A DNA stretch of 64,000 nt from the NCBI RefSeq assembly GCF_013155545.1, contig NZ_JABJVV010000013.1, forward strand, positions 106,896 through 170,895. Reading direction: 5' to 3'. Positions 51,529 to 60,478 of this stretch are shown piece by piece (the first letter of the stretch is position 1; each line of letters begins with the position of its first letter). Both the position numbers and the translations under genes were made by a program. Below the pieces are notes generated by a model that saw only the letters and a list, made by a program, of their open reading frames with translations, was not told the DNA's origin and made no database searches. The stretch comes from Caenimonas soli. Lineage in GTDB: Bacteria > Pseudomonadota > Gammaproteobacteria > Burkholderiales > Burkholderiaceae_C.

Positions 51529-51536
51529 GTCTTTAC

Positions 51537-51550
51537 AGAGCGATCGCTCT
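51537..51550. promoter_or_regulatory. TetR operator 2 (AGAGCGATCGCTCT)
   Basis: A perfect 14-bp palindrome identical to operator 1, placed in the middle of the divergent promoter region. Confidence 0.75.
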
Positions 51551-51562
51551 TTTGTCGTTGAC

Positions 51563-51576
51563 AGAGCGAGCGCTCT
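51563..51576. promoter_or_regulatory. TetR operator 3 (AGAGCGAGCGCTCT)
   Basis: A palindrome with a two-base centre change relative to operators 1 and 2. Its flanks ACAGAGCGAGCGCTCTGT extend the dyad to 18 bp. It is nearest the hydratase gene and 26 bp from operator 2, consistent with repression of the rightward operon. Confidence 0.72.
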
Positions 51577-51615
51577 GTCATACATTCGATCCGAATCGAC
51601 CTCTCCAGTATTTCC

Positions 51616-52422
51616 ATGAGCACTGTCACCACCCAGACCCGCGAGGCCACGGCCGTCATCACCGTCTCGAACCCGCCTCATGGGTACATGACGGACGTCT
51701 TGGTGGGCCAGCTGCACCGGGCTTTCCGCGCCGCGGAGCGAGCGCCGGAAGTGCGTGTCATCGTCTTCACTGGTGGCGGCGCGGGGGTGTTCATTCAGCA
51801 TTACGACCTGCAGGAGCTGAAACAATTGTGCAGCAAGCTCAACGACCGCGGTGTTCGGTATGGCGCCACGGATCACACGCCCGAGCGCGACATGGACCTG
51901 TGTTTTCGCAGCATCGAGAATTCGCGCAAACCGGTGATAGCGGCCCTCAACGGCAACGCGATGGGGTTCGGCTGCGAGCTGGCCCTGGCCTGCGACTTCA
52001 GGGTCATGCAGGACGGCCCGTTCACGATCGGACAACCGGAGATCAGGGTGGGACTCGTCCCGGGCGCCGGTGGCACGCAGCGCCTGGCCCGGATCGTCGG
52101 GATGGCCCGTGCACTCGACCTGGTTTTGCACGGGCGCAGACTCTCACCCGCCCAGGCGCTGGCGCAGGGTCTGATACACGACCTGGCGCAGGTAGACGTG
52201 CCGGTGCTGGATATGGCGCTGGAACGGGCGCGCGAACTCTCCGCACTGTCGCCGACAGCTGTGGCGCATGGAAAAAGACTGGTGCGCCATGCGAGCGAGG
52301 CTTCGCTATATGACGGGCTGGACATCGAGCGCTCGCTCTTCGTGGACACGTTGGCCTCGCCTGAAGCCTTGCAACTGGTGGGTGCTGCCATCAGCAGCGG
52401 CCAAGACTTCCGCCACCTCTGA
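51616..52422 (+). CDS. Enoyl-CoA hydratase (crotonase family)
   Basis: A 268-residue crotonase with both catalytic glutamates: E121 in GFGCELAL and E142 in GQPEIRVG, followed by VPGAGGTQRLAR. The N-terminal oxyanion loop reads GGGAGVFIQHYDLQE in place of the usual AFCAGADLKE, so the acyl-binding region is unusual. It is the first gene of the TetR-controlled operon, 12 bp before the CoA ligase gene. Hydration of an unsaturated CoA ester is expected. Confidence 0.9.
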   Translation: MSTVTTQTREATAVITVSNPPHGYMTDVLVGQLHRAFRAAERAPEVRVIVFTGGGAGVFIQHYDLQELKQLCSKLNDRGVRYGATDHTPERDMDLCFRSIENSRKPVIAALNGNAMGFGCELALACDFRVMQDGPFTIGQPEIRVGLVPGAGGTQRLARIVGMARALDLVLHGRRLSPAQALAQGLIHDLAQVDVPVLDMALERARELSALSPTAVAHGKRLVRHASEASLYDGLDIERSLFVDTLASPEALQLVGAAISSGQDFRHL

Positions 52423-52433
52423 CACCTCGCAAC

Positions 52434-53951
52434 ATGCTTTTGATCGACTACTTCGAGCAGAGTGCCCGCAACCGGCCCAACCATCCCTTCGTCCACTACG
52501 TGGATGATGACCCGGCGCAGGACCTGGTGCTGAGTTACCAGGCGGCGGATATCGAGGCCAGTGCCTGCGCTACCCGGCTGCGCGACCTCGGCGTCGGTCG
52601 GGGCACGGTCGTCGGCTTGCTTATGGAAAACTCTCCGCAATGGCTGGTCTGGTATTTCGCTTGCCAGAAGATCGGTGCCATTTGCGTCGGGCTGAATCCC
52701 CAACTCACGCTAGGTGAGCTGGAGCAATCCCTGCGGTGCCTTGGAACCGGGCACCTGGTCTACAGCGCTGACTGCGCCGCAGAGGCGCAAGAAGTGGCGC
52801 GTCGCGTCCCTCAGCTGCAGGTCTTGTTCGGACTCGCGAAAGGTGCTGAGGCCGTACACCGAGGCAGGGACGCGGAGCTGTCGGTCACCGACGGTCTCTC
52901 CGCCATTTTTACCTCGGGCACCACTGGCTCGGCTCCGAAGGCCGCGCTCCAGACACACGCAGCGGTCGTCGCGGCCATCGGCAGCTACATCAGGCATCTG
53001 AGGCTGGGTTCGCAGGACCGCATCATGCTGGTCACTCCCCTCAGCCACAGCGCGGCGCTCAACTGGGGCGTGAGCCTGGCGGTCATGTCCGGCTCCACAC
53101 TGGTGCTGGCGCGCAAGTTCAGCGCCTCGCGCTTCTGGGAGCAGGCGGACCGCGGTCGACCCAGCGTCTTGTGGACAATGGGCACGATCCTTTTCATCCT
53201 GCATGCGCAGCCGCCGAGTGCCGTGGAGGCGCGCGCATCGCAGCACCTGCAATTCATCTTCGGCGCCGGCTCTGCAACCCGCTGGCGGCAGCTGACCGAG
53301 CGCTGGCAGCGCCCGGTCATCGATGGCTACGGGATGACCGAAACCTTCGGCACCTTGACGGACGTGGACTGCCATGGGCTGGGCGGCTCGCACGCATGCA
53401 TCGGCCGACCGGTGGCGGGCGTGGACATGCGCATCGTCGATCCACACTCCGGGGTCGAATGCGCGGCGCGGGAGATCGGAGAAATCGTCACGCGCTTCGG
53501 CCAAGGCTTTGCCGGCTATCTTGGCAACTTCGTGGCCTTCACCGAAGCCGTGCGCGAAGGCTGGTTCCACACCGGCGACCTGGCCTACAAGGACGAAGAG
53601 GGTCGCTACTTTTTTGTCGATCGGCTCAAGGCCATCATCCGCCGCGGTGGAGAGAACATATCCAGCATCGAGGTCGAGGAGTGCCTGGCGCGACACCCGG
53701 ATGTCCTGGAGGCGATTGTCCTGCCGCAGCCCGACGACATTCTGGGCGAAACCGTGCTGGCCGCACTCGTTCCACGTGATCCGCAGCGCACCTTCACGAT
53801 TGAGGAAGTCCGGACTTTTTGCGAAGGCCGGCTGGCGCGTTTCAAGTGGCCGGAGCATGTGCGTACCATTGCGCCAAGCATCGTGCCCCGCACGGGCGCT
53901 GGCAAGGTGCGCAAGTCCCTGCTGGCAAGGAGCCTCAGTGATGCGCGCTGA
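52434..53951 (+). CDS. AMP-forming acyl/aryl-CoA ligase
   Basis: A protein of 505 residues. The P-loop TSGTTGSAPKA, DGYGMTETFGTL, GWFHTGDLAYKDEEGRYFFVDRLK and RRGGENISSIEVEECL are standard class I adenylate-forming motifs. TGAGKVRKS holds the C-terminal Lys. It activates an unidentified carboxylic acid to its CoA ester, presumably the compound imported by the Liv-type transporter downstream. It overlaps the fused CoA-transferase-like gene by 11 bp. Confidence 0.9.
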   Translation: MLLIDYFEQSARNRPNHPFVHYVDDDPAQDLVLSYQAADIEASACATRLRDLGVGRGTVVGLLMENSPQWLVWYFACQKIGAICVGLNPQLTLGELEQSLRCLGTGHLVYSADCAAEAQEVARRVPQLQVLFGLAKGAEAVHRGRDAELSVTDGLSAIFTSGTTGSAPKAALQTHAAVVAAIGSYIRHLRLGSQDRIMLVTPLSHSAALNWGVSLAVMSGSTLVLARKFSASRFWEQADRGRPSVLWTMGTILFILHAQPPSAVEARASQHLQFIFGAGSATRWRQLTERWQRPVIDGYGMTETFGTLTDVDCHGLGGSHACIGRPVAGVDMRIVDPHSGVECAAREIGEIVTRFGQGFAGYLGNFVAFTEAVREGWFHTGDLAYKDEEGRYFFVDRLKAIIRRGGENISSIEVEECLARHPDVLEAIVLPQPDDILGETVLAALVPRDPQRTFTIEEVRTFCEGRLARFKWPEHVRTIAPSIVPRTGAGKVRKSLLARSLSDAR

Positions 53952-55719
53952 CACGGTCACGAGCGTCGCGCAACGCTGGAACTCGCTGGCCGGCGGCCGC
54001 GCGCAAGGCCCGCGCTTCATGGAACTGGCGGATGCCGTGCGTGAGGCAGTCCGCGACGGGGACACGCTGTACTTTGGCGGTTCCATGGCGCGACCAAATG
54101 CCGCCATGTTTGAGATCGTCCGCGCGTTTTGGGGCCGATCGCCTGGATTCACGCTGGTTGCGCCCGCAGTGGCGAACCAGCACGCACCCATGGTGGCGGG
54201 TGGCCTGGTCAATCGAGTCATCAGTTCCATTCAGGCGATGACCTATCCGACGCCCGCGCCGCATCCGGTCTACGTTCAGGCGGCGCGCGAACACAGCGTG
54301 GTGTTTGAAAATTGGTCGCTGCTCACGCTCTCGCAAAGGCTGATGGCCGCTGCCATGGGATTGCCGTTCCTTCCCACCCGCTCCCTCGCTGGGAGCGATA
54401 TGGCCACGGCGCTCGCCACCGAAACCGGGGACACGGCAGAGGTGGCCAGCCCGTTTGACGGAACGCCAACCCAAGTGGTGGCACCCCTCGCGCCGGACGT
54501 GACCTTCGTTCATGGCCTGGCTGCGGACGAAGACGGCAACATCCTCATCTGTCCGCCGCTCTATGACGGGATCTGGGCCGCCTTCTGCGCCACGCGCACG
54601 GTAGTGGTGACGGTGGACCATGTGATCAGCAATGAGGCCATGCGCCGGCACGCCGACCACGTGCGCATTCCGGCTCACGCCGTGGGCATCGTCTGCCATG
54701 TGCCGCTGGGCGGCCACCCCAATTCCCTGCCGAGCGCAGCTGTCCCCGAACTGGCGGGGTATCCCGACGACTACGCTTTCTTGGTCGACCTGCGCAACGC
54801 CGGGAAGTCAAAAGAGACCCTGCTGGCTTGGACCCGGGAGTGGATCCTGGACTGCAAGGACCACAACGCCTATCTCACCAAGCTGGGGAGTGAGCGCATT
54901 CACGCGCTGCGCGGCAGGGCGCTGGCAGACGGTTGGCGCTTCGAACCTTGCGCGCTAGAACCGACACCTTCGCATCCCGCCAATGAAGCCGAAACCCATG
55001 TGTGCCTGGCCGCGCGGGTCATCCGTCGCCGGCTTGAGCGGGGGCTGACTTCAGCCATGCTCGCCGGGCTCGGCATTTCCTCACTGGCGGCCTGGATGGC
55101 ATCGATCCAGCGCGGGCAAGACGGCGTGCACTTGCCGTTGATGGTCGAGTCCGGCATGTACGGCTACCTGCCTTCGCCCGGCGACCCGTTTCTTTTCAAC
55201 TATCGCAACATGGCGGGCAGTGCGATGCTGAGCGACACACTGCTCACCCTCGGCCTGCTGACAGCCGGTTCATCGAATCGTGCGCTCGGCGTGCTGGGTG
55301 CGGCCCAGGTCGACGCGGCAGGCAATCTTAATACCAGCCAATTGCCCAAGATGCTGCTCACCGGCTCGGGCGGCGCGAACGACATCGGCAGCGGCGCCGC
55401 TGATGTGCTGGTGACCATTGCGCATTCGCCCGAGCGCCTGGTGCGCCAAGTCGACTTCATCACAACGCCGGGCCGCGCCGTGAAGGCCGTGGTTACGCCC
55501 CTGGCCGTGTTCGAGCGCGAGCAAGCGGATCAGACTTTCACATTGACCGCTGTGATCTCCAGGGATGGCCTGTCACTGAACACGCTGATCGAACAGGCAT
55601 TGGCCCGCTGCGCCTGGGAGGTCTGCGCCGCGCCGACGGTGCTCTTGGAGCCATCGCCCACGCCCGATGAACTCGCGCTGGCCCGGCAGCTCGACCCGAA
55701 CGGCCTGTTCCTCGGCTGA
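53941..55719 (+). CDS. Fused alpha-beta class I CoA-transferase-like protein (IpdAB/glutaconate CoA-transferase type)
   Basis: A 592-residue protein with two domains. Residues 28-335 resemble the alpha subunit of IpdAB (AAAMGLPFLPTRSLAGSDM, VTFVHGLAADEDGN). Residues 350-592 resemble the beta subunit (LGAAQVDAAGNLNTS, PERLVRQVDFITTPG, PTPDELALARQLDP). The two are normally separate proteins. IpdAB is a ring-cleaving CoA-ester hydrolase of steroid catabolism; glutaconate CoA-transferase is the close homologue. Glu403 (VESGMYG) occupies the position of the CoA-transferase catalytic Glu, and Glu123 (FENW) is a candidate for the IpdAB-type catalytic Glu. Either reaction is possible. The start ATG at 53941 overlaps the ligase gene. 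Confidence 0.85.
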   Translation: MRADTVTSVAQRWNSLAGGRAQGPRFMELADAVREAVRDGDTLYFGGSMARPNAAMFEIVRAFWGRSPGFTLVAPAVANQHAPMVAGGLVNRVISSIQAMTYPTPAPHPVYVQAAREHSVVFENWSLLTLSQRLMAAAMGLPFLPTRSLAGSDMATALATETGDTAEVASPFDGTPTQVVAPLAPDVTFVHGLAADEDGNILICPPLYDGIWAAFCATRTVVVTVDHVISNEAMRRHADHVRIPAHAVGIVCHVPLGGHPNSLPSAAVPELAGYPDDYAFLVDLRNAGKSKETLLAWTREWILDCKDHNAYLTKLGSERIHALRGRALADGWRFEPCALEPTPSHPANEAETHVCLAARVIRRRLERGLTSAMLAGLGISSLAAWMASIQRGQDGVHLPLMVESGMYGYLPSPGDPFLFNYRNMAGSAMLSDTLLTLGLLTAGSSNRALGVLGAAQVDAAGNLNTSQLPKMLLTGSGGANDIGSGAADVLVTIAHSPERLVRQVDFITTPGRAVKAVVTPLAVFEREQADQTFTLTAVISRDGLSLNTLIEQALARCAWEVCAAPTVLLEPSPTPDELALARQLDPNGLFLG

Positions 55720-55768
55720 GTTTCTCCCTCACCTCCTTTAGAAAAGTCTCCCTTCAAAAAGAATCCTC

Positions 55769-56569
55769 ATGGACTACCAGTACATCCTCTATAGCGTCCG
55801 CGGCCCAGTGGCCCGGATCTCGCACAACCGGCCCGATGCACGCAACGCCGAAAGCCAGGCGCTCCTCGACGAGATGGACGACGCCTTGCGCCGCGCCACT
55901 GAGGACGCGGCAGTCCGAACAATCGTCCTGACCGGAGAGGGCGATCACTTCTCTGCCGGTCACGACCTCAAGGAAGCCGCGCAGAAGCGCTCGAACTTCA
56001 CGGTCGAAGAGCGCTGGGCCTACGAGACACGCTACTACTTCGACTATGCGATGCGCATCTGGGATTGCCCCAAGCCGACCATCGCCGAAGTCAGCGGCGC
56101 CTGTGTAGCCGGGGGCTTCATGGTCGCCAACATGTGCGATCTGGTCGTGGCATCGCCGGATGCCTTCTTCTCCGACCCCGTGTGCCAGAGCCTCGGTACC
56201 GCGGCCGTGGAAGTGCTGGTTCACCCGTGGGTGATGGGCGCGCGCAAGGCCAAGGAGTTTCTTTTCACCGGCGGTCGCATGACAGCCGAACAGGCGCTTG
56301 CCGTCGGCATGGTGAATCGCGTCGTTCCTCGCGACGAGCTTCGAGCCGCGGTGGATGCGCTGGCGCTGCAGATTGCAGGCGGTGACAGCTTCGCCGTGAT
56401 GCTGGCCAAGCGCTCCATCAACCGTGGGCTCGACATACAGGGTATGCGTAGCGCGATGAGCGCCCACTTCGACGCCCACCAGCTCAGCCACCTGTCCGAA
56501 TCCTTCCAGGCGCGGCGCCGCGAGGGACTGGGACAGTCCATCCAGAGGGGTAAGGCCGCGCTCGCCTGA
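55769..56569 (+). CDS. Crotonase-family protein lacking both hydratase glutamates
   Basis: A 266-residue crotonase-fold protein. The first Glu position is Met118 (AGGFMVANMCD) and the second is Val138 (FSDPVCQSLG), so it cannot be a standard enoyl-CoA hydratase. The oxyanion segment HFSAGHDLKEA is kept, so it still binds a thioester. Members without these glutamates include hydrolases, decarboxylases and ring-opening enzymes (EchA20 of steroid catabolism is one example). It follows the IpdAB-like gene, which makes a C-C hydrolysis or ring-opening role worth considering. Confidence 0.9.
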   Translation: MDYQYILYSVRGPVARISHNRPDARNAESQALLDEMDDALRRATEDAAVRTIVLTGEGDHFSAGHDLKEAAQKRSNFTVEERWAYETRYYFDYAMRIWDCPKPTIAEVSGACVAGGFMVANMCDLVVASPDAFFSDPVCQSLGTAAVEVLVHPWVMGARKAKEFLFTGGRMTAEQALAVGMVNRVVPRDELRAAVDALALQIAGGDSFAVMLAKRSINRGLDIQGMRSAMSAHFDAHQLSHLSESFQARRREGLGQSIQRGKAALA

Positions 56570-56605
56570 CCCGCCTTTCCATCAAGACACCCACCGGAGA
56601 CAACC

Positions 56606-57733
56606 ATGACGCTTCTCTACAAACTGGCCCGAACGGCCGCCGCCGTCACCATGGCATTGATTGCGGGCACCGCCTCGGCACAGGCCGCATCCAACGCCGA
56701 GCCCATCAAGATCGGATTCACCTCTGCCACCAAGACCTTGCTGGGGTCGCAAATGCTCAAGGGCGCGCAGTATGCGACGACGCAGCTCAACGCCGCCGGC
56801 GGTGTGCTGGGCCGAAAGGTCGAACTGGTCGTATATGACACCGCGCTGAACCCGGCCGAGGGTTCCAACGTAGCGCAGCGCCTGGTCACGGAGAACAAGG
56901 TGAAGTTCGTCGCGGGTGAAGTGAGCAGCACGGTGGCTTTCGCGATGATCCCCACGTTCAAGCGGGCCGGCGTGCTGTACATGGCCGGCATCCCCAAGCA
57001 TCCGGATGTCACCACCAAGGGCTACGACAGGCTGTTTCGCCTCAACTCCACCACCGAAATGGATGCCCGGGCGCTCAAGCCGGTGCTGATCGCCAGATTC
57101 CCCGGCAAGAAAGTCGCGTTGTTCAACGAGAACACGGACTTCGGCCTGGATGGGCGCAAGCACTTGAAGGCGATTTTCAACGAGCCGGGGCAAATTGTCT
57201 TCGATGAAACGTACGACATCAGCCAGTCCGACTTCAACGCGGTCGTGACGAACATGCGCCGCAGCAAGGCCGACGTGCTGTGCATCACCGGCACCAATCC
57301 CGAGCACTACGGGAACGTGATCCGCATGGCGGCCGAGATCGGCTTCAAGCCCTCCATCTGCCTGATGCCGGGCATCCTTTACCCCGGCGCGCTCAAGATC
57401 ACAGGCCCCGCGGCCGAGGGTGCCGTGAGCGCCGATATCTACGTGCCCTCGCTGGACAACCCCGTCAACAAGGCTTTTGTCGAAGGCTACAAGAAGGCTC
57501 ACGGCGACGAGCCGGACAAGAGCGTGGCCATCGGCTACGAGAGCATCACCTTGCTGGCCGCGGCCATGATCGCTGCAAAGACCGCGGAGGATCCAGGCAA
57601 GGTGGCTGAAGTGCTGAAAGCTGGCACCTGGCAGACACCTCGGGGCGGGGTGCGCTTCGCGCAAGACGGCCAGGCCAATGGCGCGTATGCCCTGCTCACC
57701 GTCCGTGACGGCCGCATAGCAGTCAGCAAATAA
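56606..57733 (+). CDS. ABC transporter substrate-binding protein (LivK type)
   Basis: A 375-residue periplasmic binding protein. The signal peptide ends in GTASAQA, followed by IKIGFTSATKTLLGSQMLKGAQYATTQLNAAGGVLGRKVEL and FVAGEVSSTVAFAMIPTFKRAGV, the usual LivJ/LivK layout. In soil bacteria such proteins often bind aromatic acids as well as amino acids. It heads a complete Liv importer (57838-61199) located inside the CoA-ester catabolic operon, so a carboxylic acid substrate of the ligase at 52434 is likely. Confidence 0.92.
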   Translation: MTLLYKLARTAAAVTMALIAGTASAQAASNAEPIKIGFTSATKTLLGSQMLKGAQYATTQLNAAGGVLGRKVELVVYDTALNPAEGSNVAQRLVTENKVKFVAGEVSSTVAFAMIPTFKRAGVLYMAGIPKHPDVTTKGYDRLFRLNSTTEMDARALKPVLIARFPGKKVALFNENTDFGLDGRKHLKAIFNEPGQIVFDETYDISQSDFNAVVTNMRRSKADVLCITGTNPEHYGNVIRMAAEIGFKPSICLMPGILYPGALKITGPAAEGAVSADIYVPSLDNPVNKAFVEGYKKAHGDEPDKSVAIGYESITLLAAAMIAAKTAEDPGKVAEVLKAGTWQTPRGGVRFAQDGQANGAYALLTVRDGRIAVSK

Positions 57734-57756
57734 GGCACCTCGGCCGTCGCAGCAAG

Positions 57757-57780
57757 GCCTGCCCGCGGCTGCCGGCAGGC
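57757..57780 (+). promoter_or_regulatory. Intercistronic hairpin after the livK-type gene
   Basis: GCCTGCC (57757-57763) and GGCAGGC (57774-57780) form a perfect 7-bp GC-rich stem with a 10-base loop in the 104-bp gap between binding-protein and permease genes. With no T tract it is more likely to stabilise the upstream mRNA, so that binding protein exceeds permease, than to end transcription. Confidence 0.5.
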
Positions 57781-57837
57781 ACCCATGCCGCCGCCGCCAA
57801 GTGCGCGCGGTGTCCCCACACGTTCCTGGCTCGCAAG

Positions 57838-58704
57838 ATGGATACCTTCTTTCTCCAACAAGTCCTCAATGGGCTTAGCACCGGCATGACCTATGTGGTG
57901 CTGGCCCTGGGTCTCACGCTGGTGTTTGGCGTGCTCCACGTGATGAACTTCGCGCATGGCGACCTGTACATGGTCGGCGCCCTGATTGCGTTCATTGCGG
58001 CGGCGCAGCACCAACTTCCGTACGGCTGGGCAGTTTTGCTAGCCGTTGGCGCCTGCGGCCTGCTGGCCGTAGCTATCGACAAATTGGCGGTCCGCCCGCT
58101 GGTCGCGCGCAAGCAGGGTTCGGCCGATACGCTCCTGAGCACCTACGCGTTGAGCTTGCTTGTCTCAGAGGCGGTACTGGCCGTCTGGGGGCCTACTCCA
58201 CAGGCGGTCCCTGGACTCGTTGGCAGCGTCGACTTCATCGGCATCACGCTGACCTACCAGCGAACGCTGGTGTTGGCAGCCGGCCTGCTGATGGTCGCCA
58301 GCGTGCACCTGGTCCTGCGCCACACCCTGTTCGGCAAACAGATTCGTGCCCTCGCCGAAGACCGCTTCGCCGCCGCCGTCGTGGGAATCCCCGTGCGCCG
58401 GATAGGATCACAGACCTTCGTTCTGGCCGGTGTGCTGGCTGGCGCGGCCGGCGCGCTGATGGTGCCGGTACTGACGTTTTCGCCGCTGATGGGCCACAAC
58501 GTGTTAACCAAGATCTTTGCCGTCGTGGTGATCGGCGGCATGGGAAGCGTGCGCGGCACGCTTGTCTGCGGCTTGGCCCTGGGCGTTCTCGAAACCTTCG
58601 GCAGCATGTATTTCAGCGCCACGGTCAACCTGGCGCTTGTGTATGTGCTTTTGTTGCTGGTGCTGTTGTTCAAGCCTGCCGGCCTGTTCGGAAAGAAGGG
58701 CTGA
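57838..58704 (+). CDS. livH: ABC transporter permease (LivH type)
   Basis: A 288-residue membrane protein with about eight hydrophobic segments. It has the LivH N-terminus (FLQQVLNGLSTGMTYVVLALGLTLVFGVLHVMNFAHGDLYMVGA) and the EAA-like loop IRALAEDRFAAAVVGIPVRRI. It forms the inner-membrane channel with the LivM half of the next protein. No strong ribosome-binding site is visible before the ATG at 57838. Four bp separate it from the next gene. Confidence 0.93.
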   Translation: MDTFFLQQVLNGLSTGMTYVVLALGLTLVFGVLHVMNFAHGDLYMVGALIAFIAAAQHQLPYGWAVLLAVGACGLLAVAIDKLAVRPLVARKQGSADTLLSTYALSLLVSEAVLAVWGPTPQAVPGLVGSVDFIGITLTYQRTLVLAAGLLMVASVHLVLRHTLFGKQIRALAEDRFAAAVVGIPVRRIGSQTFVLAGVLAGAAGALMVPVLTFSPLMGHNVLTKIFAVVVIGGMGSVRGTLVCGLALGVLETFGSMYFSATVNLALVYVLLLLVLLFKPAGLFGKKG

Positions 58705-58708
58705 GGCC

Positions 58709-60478
58709 ATGCGCAAGAGCACGATTCTTCTTGTCGGCGTCATCGCGATCGCAGCGGCCTCGACGCTGCTGACGCCCTACCTGAGCGGCCTGGCGCTCAC
58801 TGCCATTGCTTTTGCCATCCTGGGCCTGAGCGTCAACCTTGTCTACGGCTATCTGGGTTACCTCTCGTTTGGTCATGCCGCGTTCTCGGGCCTGGGCGCG
58901 TACGGCGCAGGGCTGCTGTATGTGCAGCTGGGCATCCCGTTCAGCGTGGCTGCTCCGTTAGCACTGGTACTGCCTGTGGTGCTGGGCGCGCTCGTCGGCT
59001 TTGCTTCACTGCGGGTGGGTGGTGCCTACTTCGCCATTGCCACGTTGGCCAGTGCGGAAATCCTGCGCCTGACATCGACCAGTTGGGTATCGCTGACCCG
59101 TGGCCCGCTTGGCGTGGTGGTGCCGCTGCCCGCCATCGATTGGTTGGACGGTCTCGGTCTCCAATTCCATCAATATCACCTGTGGATAGCGATCGTCCTG
59201 CTTGCCTCGGTGCTTCTGGGCATGCGCCGGCTCATGGCAAGCCCGATCGGCCGCTCCTGGTTGGCCATCCGCGAATCCATCGCGCTGGCGGAGTCCGTGG
59301 GCATTCCCACGTTGCGGGTGCGGGTGGTCAACATCGCGCTATCTGGCGGGCTGGCGGGACTGGCAGGTGTGTTGCTCGTGCCAAAGGTGCTCGTACTTTC
59401 ACCCGACCTCTTCAGTCCCTCGTACTCTGCCATCGGTCTGCTGATCGTGATCCTGGGGGGGCGGGGCACGATGGTGGGGCCTCTCATCGGCGGACTGGTG
59501 TTTGCTGTGTTGCCAGAGACACTGCGCACCATCGACGAGTACCGGATGATCGCCTTCGCAGGCTTACTGTTGCTGGCCGTGCGCACCCAATCCAACGGCA
59601 TCGTGAAATTGCTGGAGCCGCTCTGGAAGCGCCAGCCGCCAGTGATGCCGATCGGATCTGTCGAGGTTGCAGCGCCTTCGACGAATTCTTCAGTAGCCGT
59701 ATACAGGGAGGCAGTAGCGTCTGATGGGCCGGTGCTGCAGGTGCGCAAGTTGGAAAAGCGCTACGCCGGGGTGCGCGCAGTCGATGGCAGTCACTTCGAT
59801 GTGCAGCGGCGGGAAATCTTCGGCGTCATGGGTCCCAACGGTGCCGGCAAGACCACGTTGCTGAAGTTGGTGAGCGGGTTCGAGTTGCCAACTGCCGGCG
59901 AGATCCACGCCTTCGGCCGTCCGGTGGCAGCCCTCGCGCCGCACCAGCTGGCGGCGTTGGGTGTGGTGCGCACCTTTCAACACACGGAGTTGTACAGGGG
60001 GCTCAGCGTAGCCGAGAACGTCATGACCGGCACCTACCTGGTCGGGAAGGTATCGCTGTGGCGCGCATTGATCGGTGGAGAGGAGTTTCGCCGTTCGGAG
60101 GCGCAGCGGTCATCGGTGGCACGCCATGCCATGCACATGGTGGGTTTGCTCGACAAGCAGCACATGCGCGCCGACGAGTTGTCCTACGGTGAGCAGAAGC
60201 TGCTGTCGATTGCCTTGGCTTTGGCGGCCGGCCCGCGACTGCTGCTGCTGGATGAACCGGCTGCCGGCTTGAACCACTCGGAGGCCGACCAGTTGCAGTG
60301 CACGCTGCAGCGCCTGCGCGACGAGGGCCTGACCATCGTGCTGGTGGATCACAACTTGAAGCTGATGATGTCTGTATGCGACCGGATGCTGGTCGTCAAT
60401 CACGGAGTCCCGATCACGGTGGGCACACCAAAACAAGTTTCGGACAACCCTCAGGTCCGGGAGGCCTATCTTGGATAA
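58709..60478 (+). CDS. Fused ABC permease-ATPase (LivM-LivG)
   Basis: One continuous 589-residue frame. Residues 1-330 are a LivM permease (NLVYGYLGYLSFGHAAFSGL, IGRSWLAIRESIALAESVGI). After a 20-residue linker comes a LivG ATPase with Walker A GPNGAGKT at 375-382, signature LSYGEQ and Walker B LLLLDEPAAGL. The two are usually separate, but such fusions occur in proteobacterial aromatic-acid importers. The frame is clean across the junction, so the fusion looks real. It starts at the ATG at 58709. Confidence 0.92.
   Translation: MRKSTILLVGVIAIAAASTLLTPYLSGLALTAIAFAILGLSVNLVYGYLGYLSFGHAAFSGLGAYGAGLLYVQLGIPFSVAAPLALVLPVVLGALVGFASLRVGGAYFAIATLASAEILRLTSTSWVSLTRGPLGVVVPLPAIDWLDGLGLQFHQYHLWIAIVLLASVLLGMRRLMASPIGRSWLAIRESIALAESVGIPTLRVRVVNIALSGGLAGLAGVLLVPKVLVLSPDLFSPSYSAIGLLIVILGGRGTMVGPLIGGLVFAVLPETLRTIDEYRMIAFAGLLLLAVRTQSNGIVKLLEPLWKRQPPVMPIGSVEVAAPSTNSSVAVYREAVASDGPVLQVRKLEKRYAGVRAVDGSHFDVQRREIFGVMGPNGAGKTTLLKLVSGFELPTAGEIHAFGRPVAALAPHQLAALGVVRTFQHTELYRGLSVAENVMTGTYLVGKVSLWRALIGGEEFRRSEAQRSSVARHAMHMVGLLDKQHMRADELSYGEQKLLSIALALAAGPRLLLLDEPAAGLNHSEADQLQCTLQRLRDEGLTIVLVDHNLKLMMSVCDRMLVVNHGVPITVGTPKQVSDNPQVREAYLG

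Noticed and set aside
51515..51576. Short CRISPR-like repeat array
   Set aside because: Repeats are 14-bp palindromes with 8-12-bp spacers in a divergent promoter. They are operators, not CRISPR repeats.
58709..60478. LivM-LivG fusion as a sequencing artefact
   Set aside because: The frame is continuous with a plausible linker, both halves keep all motifs, and similar fusions are known.
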